DNA of 28,490 nt from a virus (IMGVR_UViG_3300037487_001241:1-28490), one strand, 5' to 3'. Counted from the first letter of the stretch, positions 5,413-12,652 are shown. Made by a program: numbers and translations. Notes: generated by a model from the letters alone, not told the origin.

Positions 5413-6193
5413 GCAATCCATGTATGCCAAACTATTCAGTCGAATCGCGCAATCCTCACTTATGGAGCAAGATGTAGCAACGCGCTATTGCTTTATGATG
5501 CTTCTCGCTATTTCAGACCCTTACGGCGACGTTATCGGCACAGACGTTGCCATTGCTCGCACGGTCAATCTTCCGCTCGATACTTTCAAGCGTTGCCTTG
5601 CCGATTTAATGTCACCCGATCCAGACTCCAACAGCCAAGCAAAAGACGGGCGGAGAATTGTCGAAAGCGAGGCGGGCAGAGGCTACACGATTGTAAATTA
5701 CCTGACCTATCGGGCCATAAAAAGCGAGGAAGAGAAGAAAGCCTATATGCGGGAATACATGGCAAGGCGTCGTAAAGCGCAGAAAGACAGCGATGTAACC
5801 GATGTAAAGATTTGTAAAACTGTGTTAAGCGAGGTAACACAGTCAGAGGTAGAGTTAGAGAAAGAGAGAGATAGAGAGATAGAGAAAGAGGAAGTAAAGA
5901 AGTCGGCGTTGCCTCCTGTTATTTCTAAAAAGCCTGTTGTTCGTCCTTCGCAGGAGGAAGTTGAGGCCTATGCAGTCGAACTAGGGCTTACCAAGAATGA
6001 CGGCGCGTTCAAGTTTGACGGCTGGCTTTCAAACGGATTTACGGCAAACGGGAAGCCAGTGAAGGATTGGAAAGCAGCGATGCGGACTTGGCAACGTGGC
6101 GGATTCTTCCCAAGTCAAAAGGCCGCAAGCCCGCAGAACCGTAGAGCGGGCGAATATCCCGAAACCATTGTGGGGAAAATCATCACAATATGA
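5411..6193 (+). CDS. Replisome-organizer type replication initiation protein
   Basis: 260 aa. Residues 5-100 are the winged-helix N-terminal domain typical of phage replisome organizers and DnaD-like initiators: YAKLFSRIAQSSLMEQDVAT, FMMLLAISDPYGDVIGT, then RTVNLPLDTFKRCLADLMSP. A highly charged linker follows (KKAYMREYMARRRKAQKD, then an E/K/R-rich run). The C-terminal segment near residues 200-235 (FDGWLSNGFTANGKPVKDWK) is common in such proteins. It should bind the origin and recruit the helicase loader encoded next (overlap ATGA). ATG 5411 is the longest start; ATG 5420 is favoured if the overlapping promoter is used. Confidence 0.75.
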   Translation: MQSMYAKLFSRIAQSSLMEQDVATRYCFMMLLAISDPYGDVIGTDVAIARTVNLPLDTFKRCLADLMSPDPDSNSQAKDGRRIVESEAGRGYTIVNYLTYRAIKSEEEKKAYMREYMARRRKAQKDSDVTDVKICKTVLSEVTQSEVELEKERDREIEKEEVKKSALPPVISKKPVVRPSQEEVEAYAVELGLTKNDGAFKFDGWLSNGFTANGKPVKDWKAAMRTWQRGGFFPSQKAASPQNRRAGEYPETIVGKIITI

Positions 6194-6909
6194 CCGACAC
6201 ACCGAAACATACGGGCGAGCTTGGAATCGTCGAGGCGGTTGAAAAGCTGTTGGCCGAAATAGAGCCAGCAACCGAAGCCGAGTGCCACGCCCACGATTTC
6301 AAAGCATACATCGCCCCGCAGCTTAAAAGATTCGGCTTTGAGTGCCGCTATCGCACGGACGGGCTAATGGACGGCGCAGACGGGCGCTGTGTGCTTCAAA
6401 AGCGCACGCTGGCGGCATTGACCAATATGCTTTGCGGAAAGGGCGCAATCGCCGCCATGATAGGGCAAAGGGGCATCGGTAAAACTCAGATTGCCTCGCA
6501 ATACGTCATTGATCGGCTTTGGGCAGAGCATGGCACGGCGAGGTGCTCGTGGTTTCACTACACGAAGCTGACAACCATAGTCGCAAAGCTCAAGGCGTTC
6601 TACGGTGATTTTGGCACAACCGACATGGAGCGTCTGGAAATGTATCGCGCCTTTCTAACGCACTCACTTGACCTGCTAATCATAGACGAACTCCACGAAG
6701 TAGCCGACGATAGCAGACATAAAGACCGCATACTGTCTGACATATTGGACGCGCGCTATGCAGCGAAAAAGGACACGCTTTTGATTTCCAACCAATCCGC
6801 AAGCGAGTTTTCCAAGGCCACAAGTCCATCTATTATCTCCCGGCTGAACGAACACGGCGGAATCATTCCTTGCGAATGGGCGTCATTTAGAGAAAAACCA
6901 GCGCAATGA
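6190..6909 (+). CDS. DnaC-like AAA+ helicase loader ATPase
   Basis: 239 aa. The Walker A motif GQRGIGKT lies at residues 92-99 and the Walker B motif LLIIDELHE at 162-170. A sensor-1-like LLISNQS is near 197 and an arginine-containing SIISRLNEHGG near 217. This order and spacing match DnaC/IstB-type ATPases that load the replicative helicase. The N-terminal 80 residues would contact the initiator or helicase; they include ECRYRTDGL but no clear zinc site. The gene overlaps the initiator by four bases. IstB of transposons has a similar ATPase, but no transposase is nearby, so the replication role is preferred. Confidence 0.82.
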   Translation: MTDTPKHTGELGIVEAVEKLLAEIEPATEAECHAHDFKAYIAPQLKRFGFECRYRTDGLMDGADGRCVLQKRTLAALTNMLCGKGAIAAMIGQRGIGKTQIASQYVIDRLWAEHGTARCSWFHYTKLTTIVAKLKAFYGDFGTTDMERLEMYRAFLTHSLDLLIIDELHEVADDSRHKDRILSDILDARYAAKKDTLLISNQSASEFSKATSPSIISRLNEHGGIIPCEWASFREKPAQ

Positions 6910-7088
6910 CAAAAACCTCAGTATCAATGCCAGCCGATTTGCTCGCGTGGACGCAAGCCGAGGCGAAGAAACGCGACTCGTCGGCATCGCGCCTGATTTG
7001 CGACCTCATCGAACTTGAACGGCGAGCATCGGTCTTTGTGAGGCTTGAAGCACTAGAAAAAAAAGTCAAAGAACTAGAAACCAAATGA
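6906..7088 (+). CDS. Ribbon-helix-helix protein, 60 aa
   Basis: The N-terminal strand KTSVSMPADLLAW, followed by two helices (AEAKKRDSSASRLICDLIE), is a ribbon-helix-helix (CopG/Arc-like) fold. A short coiled coil follows (FVRLEALEKKVKELE). Such proteins bind DNA as dimers and often repress their own operon. ATG 6906 overlaps the loader stop, and TGA overlaps the next start at 7085 within the recurrent junction ACCAAATGA. Confidence 0.65.
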   Translation: MTKTSVSMPADLLAWTQAEAKKRDSSASRLICDLIELERRASVFVRLEALEKKVKELETK

Positions 7089-7243
7089 CCGCACAACGCC
7101 GCTACGAATACCACGCCGACCGCGCACTTGACGCCGACCTTGCCGAGACAATCGCCGCCGCTTGCTGCGAGAATTGCGGGCGCGAGCTTGTGAATGACAA
7201 GTGCGAGAAGTGCGAGGACAAAGGCGATGAGCAAGGAAGCTGA
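7085..7243 (+). CDS. Small zinc-ribbon protein, 52 aa
   Basis: ATG 7085 overlaps the previous stop. The C-terminal half has two CxxC pairs spaced as a zinc ribbon: CCENCGRELVNDKCEKCED. The N-terminal half is acidic and helical (YHADRALDADLAETIAAA). Such mini-ribbons bind nucleic acid or protein. No specific family is recognised. Confidence 0.6.
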   Translation: MTAQRRYEYHADRALDADLAETIAAACCENCGRELVNDKCEKCEDKGDEQGS

Positions 7244-7277
7244 AAAACTCTTAGAGAACAAACAAACCAAAAATACA

Positions 7278-7505
7278 ATGACCACAGATACACTATTCAA
7301 CATCGAACCAACGAAACCGACGAAGCTACAAGCCGCGAGGCGTGCGCTTGCTGATGCCGTCGCTGAATACGATGCCGCACTAGAACGATGCAGCGGAGAC
7401 GATGCCGACTTGGTATCATACGAGCGCGCCGTCCAAAGATTCACCGAACTCGTCAAAGCAGAAGAACTGGCCGAGTTGAACAATTCAAAACAAAACATTG
7501 TATGA
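7278..7505 (+). CDS. Small helical protein, 75 aa
   Basis: The favoured start is ATG 7278 (leader CAAAAATACAATG), giving MTTDTLFNIEP at the N-terminus. An upstream in-frame ATG at 7227 would add 17 residues and overlap the zinc-ribbon gene. The rest is two long helices: KLQAARRALADAVAEYDAAL, then VSYERAVQRFTELVKAEELA. The function is unknown. The TGA overlaps the following ATG. Confidence 0.55.
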   Translation: MTTDTLFNIEPTKPTKLQAARRALADAVAEYDAALERCSGDDADLVSYERAVQRFTELVKAEELAELNNSKQNIV

Positions 7506-7630
7506 ACATCATCAAAATAATCACCATCCCCATATGCTTTATCGCGTGGGCAATACTGACAATCGCGTGGGCAATAGACCGTGCCGAAGGGGAAACTCTC
7601 AAGGAATACATCACGAAACAAATACTATGA
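7502..7630 (+). CDS. Small membrane protein, 42 aa
   Basis: The gene is coupled to both neighbours by four-base overlaps. Residues 1-26 form one transmembrane helix (IIKIITIPICFIAWAILTIA), followed by a short charged tail (AEGETLKEYITKQ). It is too small for a recognisable family. Several one-helix proteins occur in this early region. Confidence 0.5.
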   Translation: MNIIKIITIPICFIAWAILTIAWAIDRAEGETLKEYITKQIL

Positions 7631-7698
7631 TACCAAACGAACGACCAACTCCGCTCACTGATGAGGCAACAATCAACAATGTGCTAATCCAGCTATGA
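7627..7698 (+). CDS. 23-codon frame, probable truncated copy of the 7925 gene start
   Basis: ATG 7627 and TGA 7698 overlap both neighbouring genes. The product, of 23 residues, contains NERPTPLTDEA, close to the N-terminus of the protein at 7925 (NKRPTMLTDCA). The DNA is also alike: ACGACCAACT is shared, followed by GCTxACTGAT. It looks like the remnant of a partial duplication that kept a coupled start and stop. It may be translated only to pass ribosomes on. Confidence 0.4.
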   Translation: MIPNERPTPLTDEATINNVLIQL

Positions 7699-7928
7699 CC
7701 CTCCACACCTACGACTTCGCGATCTACAACGGCAGGGTCAAGGTCTATGTGGACGGCTACGTGATGTTCACCTTCAACCAGCTAGATTTTAAAGGCTACT
7801 ACGCCTATAAAGACGACACGTTGCTGTTTGGAATAGACATATACCTCGTTGATACGACGATGGAAATCTACTTCAAAACCAAGGAAAACTGGTTCGCAAT
7901 TCTCGCGCTACTCGACAAAAATTTATGA
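7695..7928 (+). CDS. Hypothetical protein, 77 aa
   Basis: The gene is coupled on both sides by ATGA overlaps. The product is rich in aromatic residues and beta-like: TYDFAIYNGRVKVYVDGYVM, then YYAYKDDTLLFGIDIYLV. It has no membrane helix and no known motif. The protein lies between the truncated and full copies of the RPTxLTD-type gene, so it may have been inserted with the duplication. Confidence 0.55.
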   Translation: MTLHTYDFAIYNGRVKVYVDGYVMFTFNQLDFKGYYAYKDDTLLFGIDIYLVDTTMEIYFKTKENWFAILALLDKNL

Positions 7929-8329
7929 ACAAACGACCAACTATGCTGACTGATTGTGCATCATTCGGGACAGACGATGAATCATTGAACAGACTATACG
8001 GGATTCGTGAATTACCTAAATACGTGGTTCCGGCTGACTTCGCCCGCACCCTCGAACGCTCTCTTGCAGAGCGGACAGAGGAAAGGGATAAGCTGTTAGA
8101 GAAACAGTCGTGGCTCATTGCGCATCCGACAGCCATCGAAGCCGCACACCAAGTTGTCGAATGGACAAAGTGCGAGCAAGACCGCGACACCGCCCTCGCC
8201 AAGCTCGTCAAGTGCAGGGAGGCGTTGGCGAGACTAGAAGAAGTCGGAATCCTATGCCAACGAGCAGAGGAAGCGCGATATTCAGACGCCCGCATTTTCG
8301 CACGCCAAACCCTAGAAGAAACCAAATGA
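7925..8329 (+). CDS. Coiled-coil early phage protein, 134 aa
   Basis: The N-terminus NKRPTMLTDCASFG and the block PKYVVPADFARTLERSLAER resemble a common phage family (RPTPRTD..., then VPADFARxLERE) of unknown function. The rest is a long charged coiled coil (RTEERDKLLEKQ, then CEQDRDTALAKLVKCREALA). It overlaps the next gene by four bases at a copy of the junction ACCAAATGA. A structural or regulatory scaffold role is possible but unproven. Confidence 0.65.
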   Translation: MNKRPTMLTDCASFGTDDESLNRLYGIRELPKYVVPADFARTLERSLAERTEERDKLLEKQSWLIAHPTAIEAAHQVVEWTKCEQDRDTALAKLVKCREALARLEEVGILCQRAEEARYSDARIFARQTLEETK

Positions 8330-8514
8330 TCGAAACGCCCGAACAACTCCGACGTGAGATCGCCTATCGAGTGGACGAGCGCATCGGCATTATGACGCTT
8401 GGCGCGCTGCCGTCTAAGTCGGTTGTCGAGTTTGCGGAGAATGAGGCGCGTGAGTGGGCGCGGCGGTGTTATCCTGAGCTTTTAGACAAGTCGGATGAAA
8501 GCCTTAACAAGTGA
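8326..8514 (+). CDS. Hypothetical protein, 62 aa, last gene of the rightward arm
   Basis: ATG 8326 overlaps the previous stop. The frame extends upstream to 8110, but that part is a shadow of the coiled-coil gene. The product is helical and charged (IETPEQLRREIAYRVDERIG, then FAENEAREWARRCYPELL). Its last 33 bases overlap the end of the endolysin gene on the other strand, so the two arms meet tail to tail with no spacer. Confidence 0.55.
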   Translation: MIETPEQLRREIAYRVDERIGIMTLGALPSKSVVEFAENEAREWARRCYPELLDKSDESLNK

Positions 8515-9006
8515 GCGGGCGCGATACTTGCGCCACACTCCATCGCCACTCTCTGAGTCGCGCTCGCCTTTGCCGTTAGTGTTGCCCTCGATTGCGGTTA
8601 TTTCTCCGCGCTCGCTATCCTCTGCGACAATTCCGATGTGCGAGAAGTCGAAAACCACTATATCCCCACGGCGGCACGGCTCATTTTCTCCTAGAACTTG
8701 CAAGCCTTCATCCTTTGCCCATCGGATGAAATCGAACGCGCCCGTTGTCTTTGGGCGCTGGAAATGCACGATTGCCTGCACGCTTGGCGATTTCATCCAC
8801 TCGCGGATAATCCAGCAGACGAACGCAGCACACCACGGCCAAACGCCCGGCTCCGTCCAAGTCGCTGACTGATACTCGCGCACCCTTGGCCCGCGATTGT
8901 TCCCGCCGATTTCTCGCGTGCCGATTTCCTTTTCAGCGATGCGGGCAAGTGCGTCTCGCGCGTGTTCCGGCGACAAGATTGCTAGGCGAATCTCCTCACT
9001 TGGCAT
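8482..9006 (-). CDS. CHAP-domain endolysin (peptidoglycan hydrolase)
   Basis: 174 aa from ATG 9006; an in-frame TTG at 9042 would add 12 residues. Residues 45-145 fit a CHAP-type cysteine amidase/peptidase: C59 in WPWCAAFVCWI, H123 in VFDFSHIGIVAE and a polar residue in AIEGNTN (E140/N142) form the expected catalytic set. The N-terminal helix (RDALARIAEKEIGTREIG) is usual for these enzymes. There is no signal peptide, so release would depend on a holin. The gene is the last of the late operon, next to small membrane and lipoprotein genes, as expected for a lysis cassette. Confidence 0.82.
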   Translation of the reverse strand: MPSEEIRLAILSPEHARDALARIAEKEIGTREIGGNNRGPRVREYQSATWTEPGVWPWCAAFVCWIIREWMKSPSVQAIVHFQRPKTTGAFDFIRWAKDEGLQVLGENEPCRRGDIVVFDFSHIGIVAEDSERGEITAIEGNTNGKGERDSESGDGVWRKYRARSLVKAFIRLV

Positions 9007-9214
9007 ATCCGCGAATGTCGTTTTCGAGCCTATCGCCGTCAACGCCGAGAACTATCGCCTTTCCGTCATAGGAAAGCGTAGCACCGTGATACGTGACGCC
9101 TGCGCGGTATTTAATAGCTGAGCAGCTTGTGAGATACAAACACGCGAGGATTGCGAAAACGGCATAGACGAAAGCCAGGACGATACGGCGAGGGTCGTTA
9201 AGAAATGGATTCAT
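8996..9214 (-). CDS. Small lipoprotein, 72 aa, lysis region (spanin-like?)
   Basis: A basic N-terminus (MNPFLNDPRRI) precedes a hydrophobic segment and the lipobox LTSC, so signal peptidase II should cleave before Cys 31. About 41 mature residues remain (SAIKYRAGVTYHGATLSYDG). The position directly before the endolysin fits an outer-membrane spanin subunit. However, the mature part is beta-like and lacks the proline-rich tail of typical o-spanins. It overlaps the endolysin start and the preceding gene. Confidence 0.65.
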   Translation of the reverse strand: MNPFLNDPRRIVLAFVYAVFAILACLYLTSCSAIKYRAGVTYHGATLSYDGKAIVLGVDGDRLENDIRGYAK

Positions 9215-9384
9215 GGTTTTGGTTGTTTGATTGCGTCACGGGCGACAACAAAGCCTCCGCCGATTGCTGCTGTTTCGAGAACTTGTCCGACAAGATAAAT
9301 CCAAGCTGGCCCGCCTTGATATGTTTGAAGAAACTTGCCTAGTGCGTAGGCGATGGCCGCGATGGTTGTTTTGTAGTTGTTCAT
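9211..9384 (-). CDS. Small membrane-associated protein, 57 aa, lysis region
   Basis: ATG 9384 overlaps the stop of the preceding gene. The longer frame to 9426 is a shadow. The product has two mildly hydrophobic stretches (KTTIAAIAYALGKFL and AWIYLVGQVLETAAIGGGFVVA) and a charged C-terminal end. It could be a small holin or a holin partner given its place before the lipoprotein and endolysin. The second stretch has many Gly and Ala residues, as holin helices do. No family is recognised. Confidence 0.55.
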   Translation of the reverse strand: MNNYKTTIAAIAYALGKFLQTYQGGPAWIYLVGQVLETAAIGGGFVVARDAIKQPKP

Positions 9385-9611
9385 AGTTTTAGTGTTTCTT
9401 TGAAGGGGCAGGGTTTTCCTGGGCACATACGATACGCCATTAGCATACCGTGGTTCTCGCCAGCTTGCTCTCTAACAGCCTCTATCGCACTTCGCAGCTC
9501 CTTGCGATCAGCCTCGCATTGTTCGCTGCGATGCCAAAGGATTTTTGCAAGAAAACATAACGCGCCAGTCACGGAACTTACGGCTATGAGCAAAGCGTTT
9601 TCAAGCGTCAT
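9381..9611 (-). CDS. Membrane-anchored helical protein, 76 aa (holin or i-spanin candidate)
   Basis: Residues 3-24 form a single N-terminal transmembrane helix (LENALLIAVSSVTGALCFLA). A charged helix (RSEQCEADRKELRSAIEAVR) and a Cys-containing tail (MCPGKPCPF) follow. One anchor plus a coiled coil resembles an inner-membrane spanin (Rz-like), and the same layout is seen in some one-helix holins. Together with the lipoprotein two genes on, it could form a two-component spanin. The gene overlaps its downstream neighbour by four bases. Confidence 0.6.
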   Translation of the reverse strand: MTLENALLIAVSSVTGALCFLAKILWHRSEQCEADRKELRSAIEAVREQAGENHGMLMAYRMCPGKPCPFKETLKL

Positions 9612-9614
9612 GGC

Positions 9615-9896
9615 TTATTCTGTAAGTGCGGCAATTTCTGCTTCTGCTTCCGCTTTTTTGGCGAGTGCGGCGGCGAGCTTCTTTTCGTTCTCAGTTTGCA
9701 GCGCGGCCTCGCGCATCGCTGTCAGCTTGGCAATGTCGCCCTCGTCGAAGGCGGCGGAAGCATCGGCAAGCAGCGCGGCGAGTCTGTCTCGGTCGGCGGT
9801 GATTGCGTCGTTAGCGGCATCCTTTGCGTCGAGATGAGCTTTGATGTCGAGCCATAGCTGGCCGGATTCGGTTTGGATTTGAAACAGTGATTTCAT
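9615..9896 (-). CDS. Coiled-coil protein following the tail fibre, 93 aa
   Basis: Apart from the first ten residues (MKSLFQIQTE) it is one long Ala/Glu/Lys-rich helix (RDRLAALLADASAAFDEGD, then ALAKKAEAEAEIAALTE), probably a coiled coil. It lies between the tail fibre and the lysis genes, a usual place for fibre assembly or chaperone proteins, but no specific family is recognised. The leader AACCCACAAACCCATG again lacks an SD sequence. Confidence 0.6.
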   Translation of the reverse strand: MKSLFQIQTESGQLWLDIKAHLDAKDAANDAITADRDRLAALLADASAAFDEGDIAKLTAMREAALQTENEKKLAAALAKKAEAEAEIAALTE

Positions 9897-9914
9897 GGGT
9901 TTGTGGGTTGTGGG

Positions 9915-12614
9915 TTAGGCTAAGAGTCCGGCGTTCCGTAGTGCTTTGACTACTTGTGCAAGCGTGTAGCCGTCAAACGTGTCGTCCGTTTTGAGATTTG
10001 TCCCCCCGCCGAGGTGTACAACGGTTGCGCTGGCAACTGCCGTTGTCGGCTGAACGATTGGCGTCGCATTCCAGAAGCTGAGTTTCTGCGTTGTTGCCGC
10101 GCCTATCTTCGTTCCGGTCGTCGTGTTGAAAGCGATGTTCTGCGCATCGCCTAAAGTGATTCCGCCGTTAGCTGTGAGAAGCCCCGTCAGCGTGGTTGCG
10201 CCTGTGACGGCGAGGGCGTTAGCAAGGGTGACGCCAGTTGTGCTGACCGTGACTCGCAATGTGCCGCCAGCCGTGAAGCCGAGTTGATCCTCGCCGACGC
10301 GATAGATGCCCGTGTTCGTGTCGGCTGAACTTCCGAACGAAAACGTGGGCGCCGATGCGCTTCCGCTGCTTCCCAGAACTAAAGAAGCTCCGATATTGTA
10401 ATCATAGTTGCCCGATCCAGAAAACAAGTTACCCCCTGATGAAACGTGCCAACGAAGTGTGCCATTTGTTGCAATTCCGATGTTGTTTGTGCCAATGCGA
10501 TAAATACCTGTATCGGTATCTGAACCAAACTGGATGGAAGGCGTGCTTACTGAACCATCCGGGAACAGTGAGCTTCCAGCAGTAATGTTCAGCGCATTGT
10601 TAGTTGTCCCCCCGGATGCGGTCAGCGTGAGGGCTACATTGGTTGATGAAGTGCCCGTGCGCGTATTTGAGATCGCCGCGCCTGTGGTTGTGACAACTGA
10701 GGTAAAGTTAGAGCCTGACAGTCCAATGTTTAGTCCAACGATTGAACCGCTTACATTTAAGCTAGTGGTTGAAATATCAAGCAGCTTGCCTGTCGATAAA
10801 GAGGTTGAAGCTAGGTAAATCCCTGTGCCGGATGTTAGAGAATTGAGCGGCACATATACTTGTGAGAGTGTTGTTGTCCCAATGGCATTCGCCCCGCCCA
10901 TCACAATATTTGTCGCCGCGCCAAAAGCGTTCACGGTCGTTGCCGTGGTGTTCAGCAAAGCCATTGTCGCGCTGCCTGCGACGATCCCCGTGGTGATTGT
11001 TGGGGAAGTGCCAAACACTAACGCGCCCGTGCCTGTTTCGTCTGTGAGCACGCCCGCCAACTGCGCGCTTGTGGTAGCGGCAAACTGCGAGAGATTTCCC
11101 GTGGTAAGAGCGGTGTTTGCTACGTCGCCTGTGTTCGTTCCGCTAAGATTACTGCCACTTACGGCACCAGATGCGGCAACGCTAGTCGGCGTGATTGCTC
11201 CAAGCGTTAAGCTAATCGCGGGCGTAGTTGTCGCTGTCGCCACCGTGCCGCTGACGCCGTTTGCCGTTGTCACGGAAACGCTAGTCACTGTGCCCGTAGC
11301 TGAATCCACCGCGTTCAGCGTCGTGCCGCTCATACTTAGGTTTGTGCCTAGAGTGATTGCAACGGGCAATCCGGTTCCGCCGCTGCTCGCCTGTCCAAGT
11401 AGCTTTGAGGCGGTTAGGTTAAGACCTTGATTTGTGACGGCCTGTAGTTTTTCCGATGCGCTCAGGCTTTGGGATATGTCATACCTAACCGCCCCCGAAA
11501 CGGAAAGCGGAGTGAGCGAACCAGCGTTTATGATGTCGGCTGGAACTGTAACGGGAATCGAGAGGATTGTTTTTACCTCGCCACTTGCGCGCGTGCGGAC
11601 AACGGACAATGTAAGCGCGAGCGAATCCACGCCCGCCGCCCAAAACATTTTCGCCATGTTCACCGTGTTTAGTGAAATCGTGCCGGATGCGCCGAAGGGC
11701 GCGAGCAATGAAACATTCGTTGCCGACAAGCTAGGGTCAACTGGCCCCGCGAGGTTGCCGATAAACTCCACAAGATACGCCGCGCCGTCTGTCGAAACTG
11801 TGAAGTTGTCCGCTGCGTTGGCGTTATTGTAGCGCAACTGTGGATGCCGCCCTAGCACCGTAGAAAGCTCGCCAATGCTCGCCACGGGCGAAACTGAGCC
11901 GCACACCGCCGTCACGCCGTTGACCGTCGCGCTAAGGCTATAAAGCCCGCCATAAGTGCCAGCGGCGAAAGCGATGCGAATTATTTTATTCAGCGATGAA
12001 CTTGCGGCTTGTTCAGTAGATACCGTGACGCTTGCCGTTGGTAGTGCAGTCGAGGGCGTAGCGTAGGCGGCGGGCTGTTGAACTAGCGCGATAATCTGCT
12101 GTCCCTTTGTGGAGACCGTCCCTTGCGCGATAACCGTGACAACCGCCGAGCAAACGGGAATCAGATTCGTTGCCGTCGCTGCGATTGTAGGAAGCACTCC
12201 ATTCGTCGCGCCGTCCACCTGATAGACGCCCTCGCTCAAAAGCGTGACCGTCACTGCGGGATTTCCGCCAGCTACGCTCGCCGCCGATAGCGGGTCTTCC
12301 AAGTCTTCCGCGCTAACGTCGAAATCGAGCGAAGTCAAATCCGTTGTCACGCCGTCAATCTCTAGCGCAAATGTGCCCGCCGTTGGCGCTTCATCCGCGC
12401 TTCCGATGCTGACTTGATACGTGTCGCCTGCGGTGTAATCCACGTCAAAGCTGCGCGTGTCGGTTGCTGATGGAACTACGGGCTGAATCGAGATCGCTAC
12501 GCTTTGATCGTTGCGCGTGAAGTTAGGAAAAGGAGCGATGCCACCGTCTAAGATGCTGTTGATTAAACCGCGCTGCTGCGGGTCTGAGGTGTTAATTAGT
12601 AGGTTCAGTGGCAT
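9915..12614 (-). CDS. Tail fibre / receptor-binding protein, 899 aa
   Basis: The largest gene here. The N-terminal third is Ser/Thr/Val-rich and probably beta-sandwich like (FALEIDGVTTDLTSLDFDV, YQVDGATNG). The middle carries low-complexity fibre sequence, including LSGTNTGDV and FGTSPTITT. The C-terminal third has two copies of a fibre motif: FGSDTDTGIYRIG and FGSSADTNTGIYRVG, each followed by a G[FI]xxxGTLR strand. The end (KIGAATTQKLSFW, then TLAQVVKALRNAGLLA) matches C-terminal trimerisation segments found in many phage fibres. It should bind the host surface. It has its own promoter at 12625-12652, and it follows the tape measure and tip-region genes. Confidence 0.85.
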   Translation of the reverse strand: MPLNLLINTSDPQQRGLINSILDGGIAPFPNFTRNDQSVAISIQPVVPSATDTRSFDVDYTAGDTYQVSIGSADEAPTAGTFALEIDGVTTDLTSLDFDVSAEDLEDPLSAASVAGGNPAVTVTLLSEGVYQVDGATNGVLPTIAATATNLIPVCSAVVTVIAQGTVSTKGQQIIALVQQPAAYATPSTALPTASVTVSTEQAASSSLNKIIRIAFAAGTYGGLYSLSATVNGVTAVCGSVSPVASIGELSTVLGRHPQLRYNNANAADNFTVSTDGAAYLVEFIGNLAGPVDPSLSATNVSLLAPFGASGTISLNTVNMAKMFWAAGVDSLALTLSVVRTRASGEVKTILSIPVTVPADIINAGSLTPLSVSGAVRYDISQSLSASEKLQAVTNQGLNLTASKLLGQASSGGTGLPVAITLGTNLSMSGTTLNAVDSATGTVTSVSVTTANGVSGTVATATTTPAISLTLGAITPTSVAASGAVSGSNLSGTNTGDVANTALTTGNLSQFAATTSAQLAGVLTDETGTGALVFGTSPTITTGIVAGSATMALLNTTATTVNAFGAATNIVMGGANAIGTTTLSQVYVPLNSLTSGTGIYLASTSLSTGKLLDISTTSLNVSGSIVGLNIGLSGSNFTSVVTTTGAAISNTRTGTSSTNVALTLTASGGTTNNALNITAGSSLFPDGSVSTPSIQFGSDTDTGIYRIGTNNIGIATNGTLRWHVSSGGNLFSGSGNYDYNIGASLVLGSSGSASAPTFSFGSSADTNTGIYRVGEDQLGFTAGGTLRVTVSTTGVTLANALAVTGATTLTGLLTANGGITLGDAQNIAFNTTTGTKIGAATTQKLSFWNATPIVQPTTAVASATVVHLGGGTNLKTDDTFDGYTLAQVVKALRNAGLLA

Positions 12615-12624
12615 CGCTTAAAGA

Positions 12625-12652
12625 CTTATAGTTAGGTTGAAAAATATGTCAA
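12625..12652 (-). promoter_or_regulatory. Consensus sigma70 promoter for the tail fibre gene
   Basis: On the minus strand TTGACA (12652-12647), a 16-base spacer and TATAAG (12630-12625) make an almost perfect promoter between two late genes. The start of transcription would fall near 12618-12619, only about four or five bases before ATG 12614. The fibre would then have a nearly leaderless mRNA and could be made independently of the late operon. Confidence 0.65.

Noticed and set aside
6190-6909. IstB-type transposition helper as an alternative for the AAA+ gene
   Set aside because: The ATPase core is similar, but there is no transposase or terminal repeat nearby, and the gene is coupled to a replication initiator, which fits a helicase loader better.
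6887-7621. A 244-codon antisense frame opposite the RHH, zinc-ribbon and small helical genes
   Set aside because: It runs against a chain of ATGA-coupled genes with clear domains, and its product is a Ser/Ala/Cys-rich shadow with no recognisable domain.
10825-11832. Plus-strand frames of 201 and 132 codons opposite the tail fibre
   Set aside because: They reflect the low-complexity Ala/Thr/Val codons of the fibre on the other strand; no domain or start signal supports them.
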